DNA of 64,000 nt, taken from the NCBI RefSeq assembly GCF_040267685.1, contig NZ_CP158367.1, forward strand, positions 2,604,001 to 2,668,000, written 5' to 3'. Position numbers and translations under genes: made by a program. The first letter of the stretch is position 1. The number at the start of each line of letters is the position of its first letter. The notes below the pieces were generated by a model, which saw nothing but the letters and a program-made list of their open reading frames with translations, ran no database searches and was not told where the DNA came from. This stretch comes from Proteinivorax tanatarense (GTDB lineage Bacteria; Bacillota; Proteinivoracia; Proteinivoracales; Proteinivoracaceae). This document shows, in pieces, positions 8,272 to 16,712 of the stretch.

Positions 8272-8812
8272 ATAAACCCTGTTTTACAGCTCCCGGATTA
8301 TTGGACTTAACGCTGATTATACAATCATTTTCAACAACCTTTTTAAAAACAAAGGCAGCCTACTATAACCAATCAACAATGAACCCTTATGTAAACTCTG
8401 CTCAAAATTAAGATTCATCATAGGAAACTGGTTCACTTTTAACTAAACACCTGTTTGCAATATCTGTCCTATTCACAAGATCAGTAAGAGTCAATTCTCA
8501 AAAAACAAAAGATATTTGAGGATTTTAAACAGTATTTGAAATCTTTATCCCAGAATCCAACTATATATCATAATTTATATATTTGTTTCCTTATAGTGTT
8601 CTCTCAAAGACTTAGGACATCATCTAAGCAACGGCTTTATCCACACATCGAACTATCATTAGCATTGATTTTGATACCGTAACACTACCATCTCGTTCAT
8701 ATAACTTATTTTTCACTTTTACACACTTATCCGTTTTTGTCAAGCAATTTTACTTTAAATATTACTCTAGTATGTACATTTATATAATAGTCTGATAAAA
8801 TTAGAAAAAATA
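8272..8812. other. Divergent intergenic region, 541 bp
   Basis: AT-rich spacer between the divergent metallopeptidase and HNH nuclease genes. I find no ORF with a ribosome binding site and no strong hairpin. The only supportable element is the promoter candidate at 8737-8765 near the nuclease gene. Confidence 0.6.
8737..8765 (+). promoter_or_regulatory. Candidate promoter of the type IIS nuclease gene
   Basis: TTGTCA at 8737-8742, a 17-base spacer, then TATTAC at 8760-8765. The -35 matches 5 of 6 consensus bases and the -10 matches 4 of 6. It lies 65 bases before the TTG start. A TATAAT at 8783-8788 has no good -35. Confidence 0.45.
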
Positions 8813-8830
8813 GTGAAAAGAGGTGGAAAA

Positions 8831-10471
8831 TTGGCTAAGAAAGGGGCAAAAAAATATAACTATGATGCTAATGAGAAATTTATTGAGTATGAGGAAGAAA
8901 TCGCAAAGAATCCAGCTTACGAGGGGATGCCTGATTTAAGACTCGATGATGGTAGCATTCAATGGGAAGCACCCTCTAATAGAGGGTCCGGTAAATTTCA
9001 ATTTACTCATAATAAGCGCTTATCATGGTGGAAGAAGAAGGCCAGTCAAGTTGGAATTAGCACATCAGCAAACCATTGGATAAGTACAGTGGCAAAAACC
9101 ATACATCCTACTGGACGTAAACCCTGTAAAGTTTGCGGCAATGTCATGGATATTAGATATAGTTACTTATCAAGCAATTTTATAAAACGTGTTAGAAAGC
9201 TAGACTACGTTGATGATACATTTGAAATCTCTGATTTAACACATGTCCTCGACTTCATCGTATCTTTCTATGACACTTACGGAGCACAAATATTTGATGA
9301 TTTACCAGTATTATTTAAATGCAAACAATTTCCTACTTTTTCGGAAATTCCAAACTCTATTGATTCTTGGACAGATTGGTTAGATAAAGTCTATATAGCT
9401 GCAGAACCCAGCATGCTCGGTCCAGGAGCAATGTCTAATGCTCCAGACCGACTTGATGGTTTTCACTCTTTTAATCGATGTTGTAGAAGCAATGCTGATA
9501 AAGGTAGGTCCAAAGAAAATTTAGCTTCATATTCAACAGACAGGCGAGCATTTGAAAACTGGGTTGATGGAAATTGGATTACTGCAAACAAACTAATGGG
9601 ATACATTAGCTCCAATTCAAAAATCAAAAAGGAACCTTGCGCAAATGATGGTGATGGACATACGCACCCTCGCCCATGTAGTGCAGATCATATTGGACCG
9701 ATTTCACTAGGGTTTAGTCATCGCCCAGAATTCCAGTTGCTTTGTGCGCCTTGCAATAGTGCCAAGAATAATAGAATGTACTATTCTGATGTAAAACACT
9801 TAATTGAAGCTGAATCAAAAGGTGAAAAAGTTGTAACTTGGTATGCACAGTCTATATGGAAGTACACCAAGGATAAAGTCTTTGATACTGAAACAGCATT
9901 AAGATTAACAAGAGTTATGAGGGATAATCGGAATGTAGCAATGATGTTATTGAATGAATTTCTGGTGAATAAACACTATTTGTTTCTACTCACTTTTTTA
10001 AACTTGAGCTATGCAAATTTCGACTATAAACTCAATACGGCAGAAATTAACAATCACATTGTGAAAGCCAATTTCAGCGATACAGCCAGTACATTAAAAT
10101 ATGTCAACATACAAAAGATACGTAAAATAAGGATAGCTTTTGAATCATTAGCAGAGTATGCTAATAAAGAAAATCGTAATGGATATCTCTTCACTAATGA
10201 TTCAATTGAGAATTTAAAAAACTCAGCTTTAGACAATTTAGAAGATACATCTAGGGATATTCAGCAAATAAATAATAAACTTATTTCAATCCTTGACTAT
10301 GATGATATGAAAGATATTGACCTCGAGGAATTTTTAAACGAGATAGATTATGAGTTAATAGAGAATTACCCTGATTTTGTTAAAGTTAAAAATACTATGT
10401 TCAAAATTATGGATATGACCGCAAAAACGTTATCAGACAACTGGGACGACAGCAGGTATTCAAGAGAATAA
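8831..10471 (+). CDS. Type IIS restriction endonuclease, Alw26I/Eco31I/Esp3I family
   Basis: 546 residues from TTG 8831, which has AGAGGTGG a few bases upstream (a GTG at 8813 is the alternative). N-terminal segments typical of the family are YEEEIAKNPAYEGMPDLRLD, LSWWKKKASQVGI and AKTIHPTGRKPCKVCG with a CxxC pair near residue 100. The nuclease core is a beta-beta-alpha-metal HNH site: SADHIGP (near 287) and LLCAPCNSAKNNRMY (near 305), whose Cys pair probably binds zinc. Family members recognise GTCTC-containing sites (GTCTC, GGTCTC or CGTCTC) and cut outside them; which one this enzyme reads cannot be told here. The convergent partners are an m5C and an N6-adenine methylase, exactly the pair this family uses. 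Family call is strong, specificity inferred. Confidence 0.88.
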   Translation: MAKKGAKKYNYDANEKFIEYEEEIAKNPAYEGMPDLRLDDGSIQWEAPSNRGSGKFQFTHNKRLSWWKKKASQVGISTSANHWISTVAKTIHPTGRKPCKVCGNVMDIRYSYLSSNFIKRVRKLDYVDDTFEISDLTHVLDFIVSFYDTYGAQIFDDLPVLFKCKQFPTFSEIPNSIDSWTDWLDKVYIAAEPSMLGPGAMSNAPDRLDGFHSFNRCCRSNADKGRSKENLASYSTDRRAFENWVDGNWITANKLMGYISSNSKIKKEPCANDGDGHTHPRPCSADHIGPISLGFSHRPEFQLLCAPCNSAKNNRMYYSDVKHLIEAESKGEKVVTWYAQSIWKYTKDKVFDTETALRLTRVMRDNRNVAMMLLNEFLVNKHYLFLLTFLNLSYANFDYKLNTAEINNHIVKANFSDTASTLKYVNIQKIRKIRIAFESLAEYANKENRNGYLFTNDSIENLKNSALDNLEDTSRDIQQINNKLISILDYDDMKDIDLEEFLNEIDYELIENYPDFVKVKNTMFKIMDMTAKTLSDNWDDSRYSRE

Positions 10472-10480
10472 ATTGTTAAA

Positions 10481-10515
10481 GGCAGCAAACCAATTAATAG
10501 GTTTACTGCCCTTTT
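10481..10515. terminator. Bidirectional terminator between convergent R-M genes
   Basis: GGCAGCAAACC (10481-10491) pairs with GGTTTACTGCC (10500-10510) with one mismatch; CTTTTTATTT follows on the plus strand and CTTTAACAAT on the minus strand. It separates the nuclease from the methylase operon. Confidence 0.8.
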
Positions 10516-11702
10516 TATTTAATATTAAATAAATACTCTTCTGCTGATAATCCGCCCCTCATAAATTGCTGATATACATTTCTAGGTTCTGATGCATAAT
10601 TTCTATCACTACCATCTTCGGTTGGCTCAATTTTAGGCAAATCTGAAAGTGCATCTTCTACACTTATTGCTCTATGTAGTGAACACTCCTCTTTGAATTT
10701 TGGGTTCTTTGTTATAGGCTCCATCTTCATAGTATCTACCCATTCATTTTTTCCACCCACAATGATAACTCTTTCTCTTCTTTGAGGTATACCATACTCA
10801 ACACTGTTCAACTTATCTATTTTTAGTGATCCAACATGCTGACTTAGGTCATCTCTTATCATTTCTAGAAATTTTCCCTTTTCTAAGTTAAAAATCCCTG
10901 TAACATTTTCAAATATAAAACCTTCTGGCTTAATTTCTTCTAAGATTTTAGAATAGCCTTTAAATAGCCAGTTTCTGTAATCATCCGCTCCCCTTCTAGT
11001 ATTAGCAGTTGAAAATCCTTGACATGGCGGCCCTCCTAAAACAAAAAGTGGCAAATGGGGATTTTTTTTCTTAGCTTCTTTACATCTATCTACAATATAC
11101 GCCACAACTTCATTATCGTTAATGTCTCCCAAAATTGCATCTTCACCAATATTAATTTTGTGAGTTTCGATAGCATACTTATCAATATCATTTGCAACAA
11201 TAGCTTTCCAACCCGACCAAATAAAACCTAATGCTAGTCCTCCAGCACCACTAAACAAGTCAACAAATTGTCCTTTAAATGGAATCCTTTCGGCAATTTG
11301 ATATGCTAGTAGTGGCGGAACTGCATTTCCTATTTGATTATTAACGGCTGTTTTAGAGCCCACAAAAGTAAAACTATCTGGGAATGATTGTAACCTAGCT
11401 GCCTCTCTTTGTGAAAGTGTTCTATTCTGTTCATAGTGAATGTGACATCCATTACCCGGTCTGGTAAAATAGGTGTTTATTGTGTAGGATGGCATTTCAC
11501 TTCTTAACCTGCCATAGTAAGTTGATCTGCTGCCTTTCCCATCTTTATAGCTCTGCCTTATTTGTTCTAATCTTTTAGAAGGTACGTATTCAGGTATGTT
11601 CTTCCAATTTCCACCTTGAGGAACATGACTTATTATTTCCAAATCTAACTCACTTAACTTTGAAGCATAATGGTTACCTATCATAATCCACCAACCTTTC
11701 AT
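10515..11702 (-). CDS. Circularly permuted m5C DNA methyltransferase of the type IIS system
   Basis: 395 residues (an ATG at 11684 is a second possible start). The motif order is permuted: motif IX (RTLSQREAARLQSFPD, 94-109) and X (QIGNAVPPLLAYQIA, 123-137) come first. They are followed by motif I (FVDLFSGAGGLALGF, 146-160), IV with the catalytic Cys (GGPPCQGFS, C227), VI (ENV, 265-267) and VIII (PQRRERV). Joining the C-terminus (DALSDLPKIEP...RNVYQQFMRGG) to the N-terminus (HVPQGGNWKNIP...YGRLRSEMPSYTI) would restore a canonical enzyme, so the break lies in the target-recognition region. Permuted m5C methylases such as M.BssHII are known. It methylates cytosine on one strand of the asymmetric site while the upstream gene product methylates adenine on the other. 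It overlaps the adenine methylase gene by 29 bases. Confidence 0.92.
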   Translation of the reverse strand: MKGWWIMIGNHYASKLSELDLEIISHVPQGGNWKNIPEYVPSKRLEQIRQSYKDGKGSRSTYYGRLRSEMPSYTINTYFTRPGNGCHIHYEQNRTLSQREAARLQSFPDSFTFVGSKTAVNNQIGNAVPPLLAYQIAERIPFKGQFVDLFSGAGGLALGFIWSGWKAIVANDIDKYAIETHKINIGEDAILGDINDNEVVAYIVDRCKEAKKKNPHLPLFVLGGPPCQGFSTANTRRGADDYRNWLFKGYSKILEEIKPEGFIFENVTGIFNLEKGKFLEMIRDDLSQHVGSLKIDKLNSVEYGIPQRRERVIIVGGKNEWVDTMKMEPITKNPKFKEECSLHRAISVEDALSDLPKIEPTEDGSDRNYASEPRNVYQQFMRGGLSAEEYLFNIK

Positions 11703-13344
11703 AATTCAGAATCCTATTTGCGCTTCTGCGTAATAGTTCCTTCTCGTCTTCATCTATCTGGAAAATTGATAGTAAGTCAAAAAATTCATCTTTGCTTAGT
11801 TTGTAAATTTTAGCTACTGTACACTCTAAATCTTGCTCTGTGATTTTCTCACCTTCTAAAAATTTATCATACATGGCAGCAATGTATTCTGTATGTTTAT
11901 CTATCTTAGGAATTTTAAGCTTCTTTATTATTCCAGCTGATACATGATTTGTTGTTAAAAGAGCTCTTACCTGCATTTCAAAAACGAAAGAATTCATTAT
12001 TACGAGTAACGCCTTTAGCAAATTCAAATTATCACTTCCTAAGTACGCTGTCCCTAATGAATTTCCTGCTATATAGCCTTTTTTAACAATAGCTGCTTTC
12101 ATTGTTCGTTTTGAAGATAATCTTGCAACATCACGCCACACAATTTTGTCTTTATATACTGATGCAGGAACAGTAACAATAGATTCATCAATATACTTAA
12201 TCGGATTTATATCAATTCCAAATCTGTCAACCATATATCCTTTGATAAAAACAATATTCCCGGTTTCTTTCAGTTTTTCTGAGATGCGCGTTTCATCGAT
12301 CTCTCTCGTAAACTTTACCCCCCACAAGCTTGAGTAATATTCTATTGTCCTAAACTGCTCAAATTTCATCAGTAACGGAATTTTTTCAATGCCAATAGCA
12401 AATGGAAACGTATATGACTGTTGCTTAATATAATCATACTCACTCTCATTTAACAAGTGTGTCCTACATTCTAATTCCCGATTGAATAAAGATACACAAA
12501 TGTTTGGTTCTTCTTCACCTTTTTTTAATACCATTGATATACTTGATGTATCAGCCTTTCCATATAGTTTAGCTTCTGCAGGATAATAGTTAATATTAAA
12601 CACTTTATGATTTTGAAAAATCCACCTTCTTAATGGCACAGAAACCTGGTCACTAAGCAAGGAAGCCGGGGAAACTAATCCACACACACCTTTTTGTTGT
12701 ACAAGGTGCAAAGCAACTTCCACACCACATCTTGATAGATTCGTTCCCCATTTCCCGAATTTTGATGTCGGTTGTGACAAGTAGAACTCTTGCTTCATAT
12801 AGCTATCATAAGTGCTTATAGCTGCTTTGTATTCTTCAATTTTTATCTCATTGTGTTTTGAGTTGAATACCTTTTGAGGTTTTAATATTCCCCAAGGAGG
12901 GTTTGTAATACAAATATCAAACCCACAAGAAAATGACCTATAATTTATATATGCATCTGCAACTCTCTTTGTTGTAGATATATCAACCGAGTATTGGGTA
13001 GCTGTTTCTTTTATTCCTTTTTCGGCTTCCTGAACATTATCTAAAGAGATGTCCCATATTTCAATTTCAAGTTTTATATCTTTAAGACCCTTTTCAGATA
13101 ACAATTCAATAAATAACTTCAGTAGTCTTCCATCGCCGCAAAATGGATCAATTATCTTGATTGTAGGCTGATTAAAATGATAATTCTCAATAACTTCAGT
13201 TATCATTTTACGTGCAACATTAAAATTTGTGTAAAATTGACCTAATATCTTAGCAGTTTCAAACTCTCCAAGAACATTTTTTTCTATAAAATCATAGTAT
13301 TGTTTGCTGAATATTTCGGTATGAAGTTTTGTAATAGAATTCAA
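11674..13344 (-). CDS. N6-adenine DNA methyltransferase of the type IIS system
   Basis: 556 residues from TTG 13344, chosen because AAAGGAGG stands 7 bases upstream and a promoter ends about 20 bases before it; the longer in-frame reading to 13482 has no ribosome binding site. Motif I is IIDPFCGDGRLLKLF (65-79) and motif IV is NPPW (148-151), the N6-adenine class. The C-terminal half is a large, poorly conserved target-recognition region. The arrangement resembles Eco57I-like class methylases without a nuclease domain. Paired with a 5mC methylase and convergent with the HNH nuclease, it should protect the GAGAC-type strand if the family rule holds. Confidence 0.9.
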   Translation of the reverse strand: MNSITKLHTEIFSKQYYDFIEKNVLGEFETAKILGQFYTNFNVARKMITEVIENYHFNQPTIKIIDPFCGDGRLLKLFIELLSEKGLKDIKLEIEIWDISLDNVQEAEKGIKETATQYSVDISTTKRVADAYINYRSFSCGFDICITNPPWGILKPQKVFNSKHNEIKIEEYKAAISTYDSYMKQEFYLSQPTSKFGKWGTNLSRCGVEVALHLVQQKGVCGLVSPASLLSDQVSVPLRRWIFQNHKVFNINYYPAEAKLYGKADTSSISMVLKKGEEEPNICVSLFNRELECRTHLLNESEYDYIKQQSYTFPFAIGIEKIPLLMKFEQFRTIEYYSSLWGVKFTREIDETRISEKLKETGNIVFIKGYMVDRFGIDINPIKYIDESIVTVPASVYKDKIVWRDVARLSSKRTMKAAIVKKGYIAGNSLGTAYLGSDNLNLLKALLVIMNSFVFEMQVRALLTTNHVSAGIIKKLKIPKIDKHTEYIAAMYDKFLEGEKITEQDLECTVAKIYKLSKDEFFDLLSIFQIDEDEKELLRRSANRILNYERLVDYDR

Positions 13345-13366
13345 TTTACCCCTCCTTTCGAGATTA

Positions 13367-13395
13367 AATATACCATAAAGTTTGGATTTTATCCA
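13367..13395 (-). promoter_or_regulatory. Promoter of the methylase operon
   Basis: On the minus strand TGGATA (13395-13390), a 17-base spacer and TATATT (13372-13367). The predicted transcript start lies only about 15-20 bases before the TTG start codon, giving a very short leader with AAAGGAGG. Confidence 0.6.
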
Positions 13396-13482
13396 GTTAG
13401 ATTTAGTAGTGTAGTCATATGCTGATATACAAATTGTGACTTTACTTTTGCAAAATAGTTTAAATATAAAACAAACCCCCAA

Positions 13483-13934
13483 CTACAATGGTGAGCATAT
13501 CTCCTTCCAGTATTTAAACTACCTTAATACACACTTGAAATCTATACTATATCGCATAAACTCATCCTTATAACCCTCCTAAAACACCGTAAGCACACCA
13601 TTCTTAAGGAGTTTGAAACTACTTTCATGTCAAGTAATACTACGGCTTCAGCATGTGTTTTCTTCGCAAACAAAAACAAAACCACACATCTATTCTATCT
13701 CCACAACCCTATAAAATTATCTAACGTGTCAACTCAACCCTGTATCATTTTTAATAGTAGATATTTTTCCATACACCTAAAAAAAAACAATGGTTTAATA
13801 GATTGAAAATCTGTTTTAAAGTTCTCCACTCTTAAAACTCCATGTTTAGCAACGCTTTAATATATGAATAACCGGAATTTTGTGATATTCTTTATTTATA
13901 GTTAAACAATAAAATAGTAGAGAGGAGAAAAATT
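13483..13934. other. Intergenic region between the two R-M systems
   Basis: About 450 bp, AT-rich, no supported gene. It contains one copy of the GTCAACTCAACC-type repeat (13716-13740) that recurs beyond the second restriction system. The region before 13935 has TATAGT at 13897-13902 but no convincing -35. Confidence 0.5.
13716..13740 (+). repeat. Direct repeat copy 1 flanking second R-M system
   Basis: ATTATCTAACGTGTCAACTC followed by AACCC; it shares about 21 of 25 positions with the copy at 16551-16575 (TTATCTAATCTGTCAACTCA...). Its partners lie on the far side of the second restriction-modification pair. Confidence 0.6.
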
Positions 13935-15035
13935 ATGTCCATAACCCCAGATAACGTTGTAACCGTCGGTTCCATTGTAAACTTGATAAACGCACTTTCA
14001 AAAGTGGAAGAATATCCATATATTAACGCTTCTACACAAACAGTTGTATCCATCGAAGATGTAACCACGCCTTATGGTCCTATTATGATTAAACGCTGGA
14101 ATCCAGCAAAAGGAGAAACAAGAAAGACCTCTACTGTCCAGTCAATATCCATGGCTATGATTAACCGTATCGCCAATGCAATCTCCGAAGGGACGCCTAT
14201 TAATATTGATAGAATCCTTGGTGCATCTTATAATACCAGATCAGCGTTGGAAACACTTCTTTGCCATACGCCCCCCTTTTATTACTGCTATCCCGGTCGC
14301 ATAGAATTAATGCAAGGAAAAACAAAAATTAAGTCTGGTCACAAACATATAATTTATTTGCCTGAAGAACCACATACTTTAGGAAAACTATGTGAGAAAG
14401 ACTTGGAGCATCTTGAAATCAATGAAATTCCTTCTAAGAATGTGGTTTATAATGCTTTAGAACTGCCTACAAGCACTACAAGAACAGGCAAAGTAGATAC
14501 AGATGAAGTAAAAATTCATTCTCAAATGCAAATGGCCATCTATGAAATTGGTTCCTGTTTTTCGTTAAAAACTTTTATTGCCCAAAACGACACTGGAATT
14601 CGCTATAAGGGAAAATCACTTTCTGAGCATGATAATATTGTTACTAAATTAAACGACATTCCTACCATAGGTGCCTTCAGTGGTGCTGTAGATGCCGGGA
14701 AGCATATTGATGCAATCTGGCTTGGAGATAAAAGCATACCAGCTGTATTTGAAGTTGAGCAATCTACTGGAGTTACCCCTGGTTTGACTCGCATGTCCAA
14801 TTTCAAAAAGACTTTACCAGAATATAGTAGCATGCGATATGTCATTGTAGCCCCCGATGAGATGCGCGACAAGGTCGTGCGAGAAATCAACAAACCTGAA
14901 TTCTCTCATCTCCGTGCATTTTATATGCCCTATACTGCCGTTAGTGAATTGTTGGGCCTTTGTCAAGAGCGTAGACTCAAGGGAATAACAGAGGAGTTCC
15001 TTGAATCGTTCTTAGACGATGTATATGGTAACTGA
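13935..15035 (+). CDS. Probable type II restriction endonuclease, PD-(D/E)XK-like
   Basis: 366 residues from an ATG with GAGAGGAG 7 bases upstream. I do not recognise a named family. The segment HIDAIWLGDKSIPAVFEVEQ (258-276) has the spacing of a PD-(D/E)XK core, D259 then E273-V-E275, with the usual Lys replaced by Glu, as in some restriction enzymes. Afterwards come LTRMSNFKKTLPEYSSMRYV and VIVAPDEMRDKVVREIN, like the alpha-beta part of nuclease folds. The gene converges on a cytosine methylase that ends 50 bases away, sharing one terminator, the common layout of a two-gene type II system. Nuclease role is inferred from motif and context. Confidence 0.68.
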   Translation: MSITPDNVVTVGSIVNLINALSKVEEYPYINASTQTVVSIEDVTTPYGPIMIKRWNPAKGETRKTSTVQSISMAMINRIANAISEGTPINIDRILGASYNTRSALETLLCHTPPFYYCYPGRIELMQGKTKIKSGHKHIIYLPEEPHTLGKLCEKDLEHLEINEIPSKNVVYNALELPTSTTRTGKVDTDEVKIHSQMQMAIYEIGSCFSLKTFIAQNDTGIRYKGKSLSEHDNIVTKLNDIPTIGAFSGAVDAGKHIDAIWLGDKSIPAVFEVEQSTGVTPGLTRMSNFKKTLPEYSSMRYVIVAPDEMRDKVVREINKPEFSHLRAFYMPYTAVSELLGLCQERRLKGITEEFLESFLDDVYGN

Positions 15036-15037
15036 TT

Positions 15038-15084
15038 AAAAAGACACTGCACTTCTCTTTAGGTAAGAAGTGCAGTGTCTTTTT
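15038..15084. terminator. Bidirectional terminator between second REase and MTase
   Basis: A perfect 19-base stem: AAAAAGACACTGCACTTCT (15038-15056) with AGAAGTGCAGTGTCTTTTT (15066-15084), 9-base loop, A run on one side and T run on the other. It serves both convergent genes. Confidence 0.92.
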
Positions 15085-15085
15085 G

Positions 15086-16201
15086 TTAATTCCGAACATT
15101 CAGTTCTAAAAGATAGTCATTTATGGTTCTTGCTATTCCACTTGAAAGTATATATGGAACACCATTTCCTATTGTCTTAAACATGCTTGTCAAAGACATG
15201 TCCGGTGGCAAAACAAAGTTTTCCGGCAATGATTGAATCGCCAATACTTCAGCTACAGATAGTCTTCTCGCATAGTACGGGTGAAGATGAACCTCATTAT
15301 TCCCGTACGCTGCAGTTGGAGAGTACCTCCACCGATGTAGTCTTTTATAACTTTTTTTACTGCTATCCCCTTCTTGATATCGTTGCATCTTAGGCAAGCC
15401 AGCTCTCGGAGTAAAGTAGTGCTTTGCATTCGGATGAGTATTTACGTGATTCGTCTCAAACCAATGTTGGACAGTTAGCTCTCGTGGTATTCCAGAAGGC
15501 ATTGGTCTTTCGCCACCCTCCAAAAAATCTTGTGGTTCAGGCCAGTCATAACGATTTATATCTTCCATTGTATATATCTGACGACTCTGCCAAGGAAAAT
15601 CTACTAGGGTGCCGCCTCGTCGACTATTATCAAGAAGTTCACTTTTTACCCCAAATAGAAGAATCCTCTCCCTGTCTTGGGGAACACCAAACTCCAACGC
15701 ATTAACTAATTTTTCAGTCGTTTTATATCCAGCATTATGCAACATTATCTTTAACTCATCATAAAATTGTCTGTGACGCTTTGTTTTCCATAATCCTTTT
15801 ACATTTTCAAAAAGGAAGAAGTCCGGCTGTCGTTGAATAATCAGATTAATATACGAAAGTGATAATTTCCCATTTTCTCCTTCTCTTCCTCTATTCTTGC
15901 CCCCAACAGAAAAATCAGGGCACGGCGGACCACCGATGAATCCCACCAGTTCTCCACTATCTTTAACTGCATTAATATTATTAATTAATTCATTTCGTTT
16001 TGTTTCTTCATTTAGAAATGCATTGATATCACCGTTGTCATATCCATATACCGGTGGATTCATTCCAATTTGTTGTCTAGAATATTGATATGCTCGCATA
16101 AATTCTGGATCAATCTCGTTGACAAATACTATTTCAAAACCATTTGTTTCAAATCCCAAATCTAAAAAACCACTTCCTGAAAAGAACGAAAATATCTTCA
16201 C
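15086..16201 (-). CDS. m5C DNA methyltransferase, canonical order
   Basis: 371 residues from a GTG at 16201. Motif I (FSFFSGSGFLDLGFE) begins at residue 4, so the start cannot be much later. Motif IV is GGPPCPDFS with catalytic C94, VI is FENVKG (131-136), VIII is GVPQDRERILLFG. IX and X are RRLSVAEVLAIQSLPENF and TIGNGVPYILSSGIA near the end. The target-recognition region holds ELTVQHWFETNHVNTHPNAKHYF and a basic segment. Order is canonical, in contrast to the permuted enzyme at 10.5-11.7 kb. With the convergent nuclease gene it forms the second restriction-modification pair of the window. The target sequence is unknown. Confidence 0.93.
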   Translation of the reverse strand: MKIFSFFSGSGFLDLGFETNGFEIVFVNEIDPEFMRAYQYSRQQIGMNPPVYGYDNGDINAFLNEETKRNELINNINAVKDSGELVGFIGGPPCPDFSVGGKNRGREGENGKLSLSYINLIIQRQPDFFLFENVKGLWKTKRHRQFYDELKIMLHNAGYKTTEKLVNALEFGVPQDRERILLFGVKSELLDNSRRGGTLVDFPWQSRQIYTMEDINRYDWPEPQDFLEGGERPMPSGIPRELTVQHWFETNHVNTHPNAKHYFTPRAGLPKMQRYQEGDSSKKSYKRLHRWRYSPTAAYGNNEVHLHPYYARRLSVAEVLAIQSLPENFVLPPDMSLTSMFKTIGNGVPYILSSGIARTINDYLLELNVRN

Positions 16202-16231
16202 TATCTTATCTCATCTCCTCTTTAAAAGTAC

Positions 16232-16260
16232 ATTATATTAACATTTACCCATAATTGCAA
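16232..16260 (-). promoter_or_regulatory. Strong promoter of the second methylase
   Basis: Minus strand: TTGCAA (16260-16255), exactly 17 bases, then a perfect TATAAT (16237-16232). The leader includes AAAGAGGAG followed by an ATG-AGA-TAA minicistron just before the GTG start of the methylase. Confidence 0.82.
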
Positions 16261-16510
16261 GGAAAACATTGGATACTAACAGTTCACTCCTTTTATGGCA
16301 TAAGCTATTACTATATATCTCATAAAAATAGTTATGTTTCAAGATTATTTTTTAAAATTTCACAGGTTTGCCTGTTTTAATTTTATGAGGGTATTGCTCA
16401 ACTCGACAGTCTAAATAACATATAATGTTTTTCACGAGGTGTAATTTTTCTATTTGTAACAATTGTATCATTTTAGCAAATTAAAATTAATGCACTCCAC
16501 ACAACTTACC

Positions 16511-16537
16511 AAATAATAATCTTGTCAACTCAACCTC
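16511..16537 (+). repeat. Direct repeat copy 2 (TGTCAACTCAACC)
   Basis: AATAATAATCTTGTCAACTC followed by AACCTCC, sharing the core TGTCAACTCAACC with copy 1 at 13727-13739. Confidence 0.55.
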
Positions 16538-16548
16538 CTTCAAGATAG

Positions 16549-16575
16549 GCGTTATCTAATCTGTCAACTCAATCC
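16549..16575 (+). repeat. Direct repeat copy 3 (TTATCTAATCTGTCAACTCAATCC)
   Basis: The longest match to copy 1: TTATCTAA, two variable bases, then TGTCAACTCAA-CC. It directly precedes the GC-rich stretch. Confidence 0.55.
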
Positions 16576-16712
16576 TATCGCTTTCAGGGCAGTTGATATG
16601 TTCCCGTAAACAGCAAAATTAAGGGTTTCCTGATATGAGCACCTCCGGCAAGATGGCCGCGAGAAAAACTCAATATCTGGATCCCCTTTGTTTATAGGCT
16701 TTTCCAGCACTT

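Larger units (their letters stand above)
16262..16712. other. Intergenic region with repeat copies and a possible IS scar
   Basis: About 450 bp without a supported gene. It holds two repeat copies (16511-16537 and 16549-16575). After the second comes a stretch of visibly different, more GC-rich composition (about 16562-16680, with CCTCCGGCAAGATGGCCGCG), unlike the neighbouring AT-rich DNA. That stretch may be the end of a lost insertion element, but no transposase is recognisable. Confidence 0.45.

Noticed and set aside
13345-13482. N-terminal extension of the adenine methylase
   Set aside because: The stretch contains the promoter and the ribosome binding site of the TTG start at 13344, so it is untranslated.
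16627-16695. Short plus-strand ORF beginning MSTSGKMAARKTQYL
   Set aside because: About 20 codons, no ribosome binding site and no recognisable transposase similarity; kept only as a GC-rich possible IS scar.
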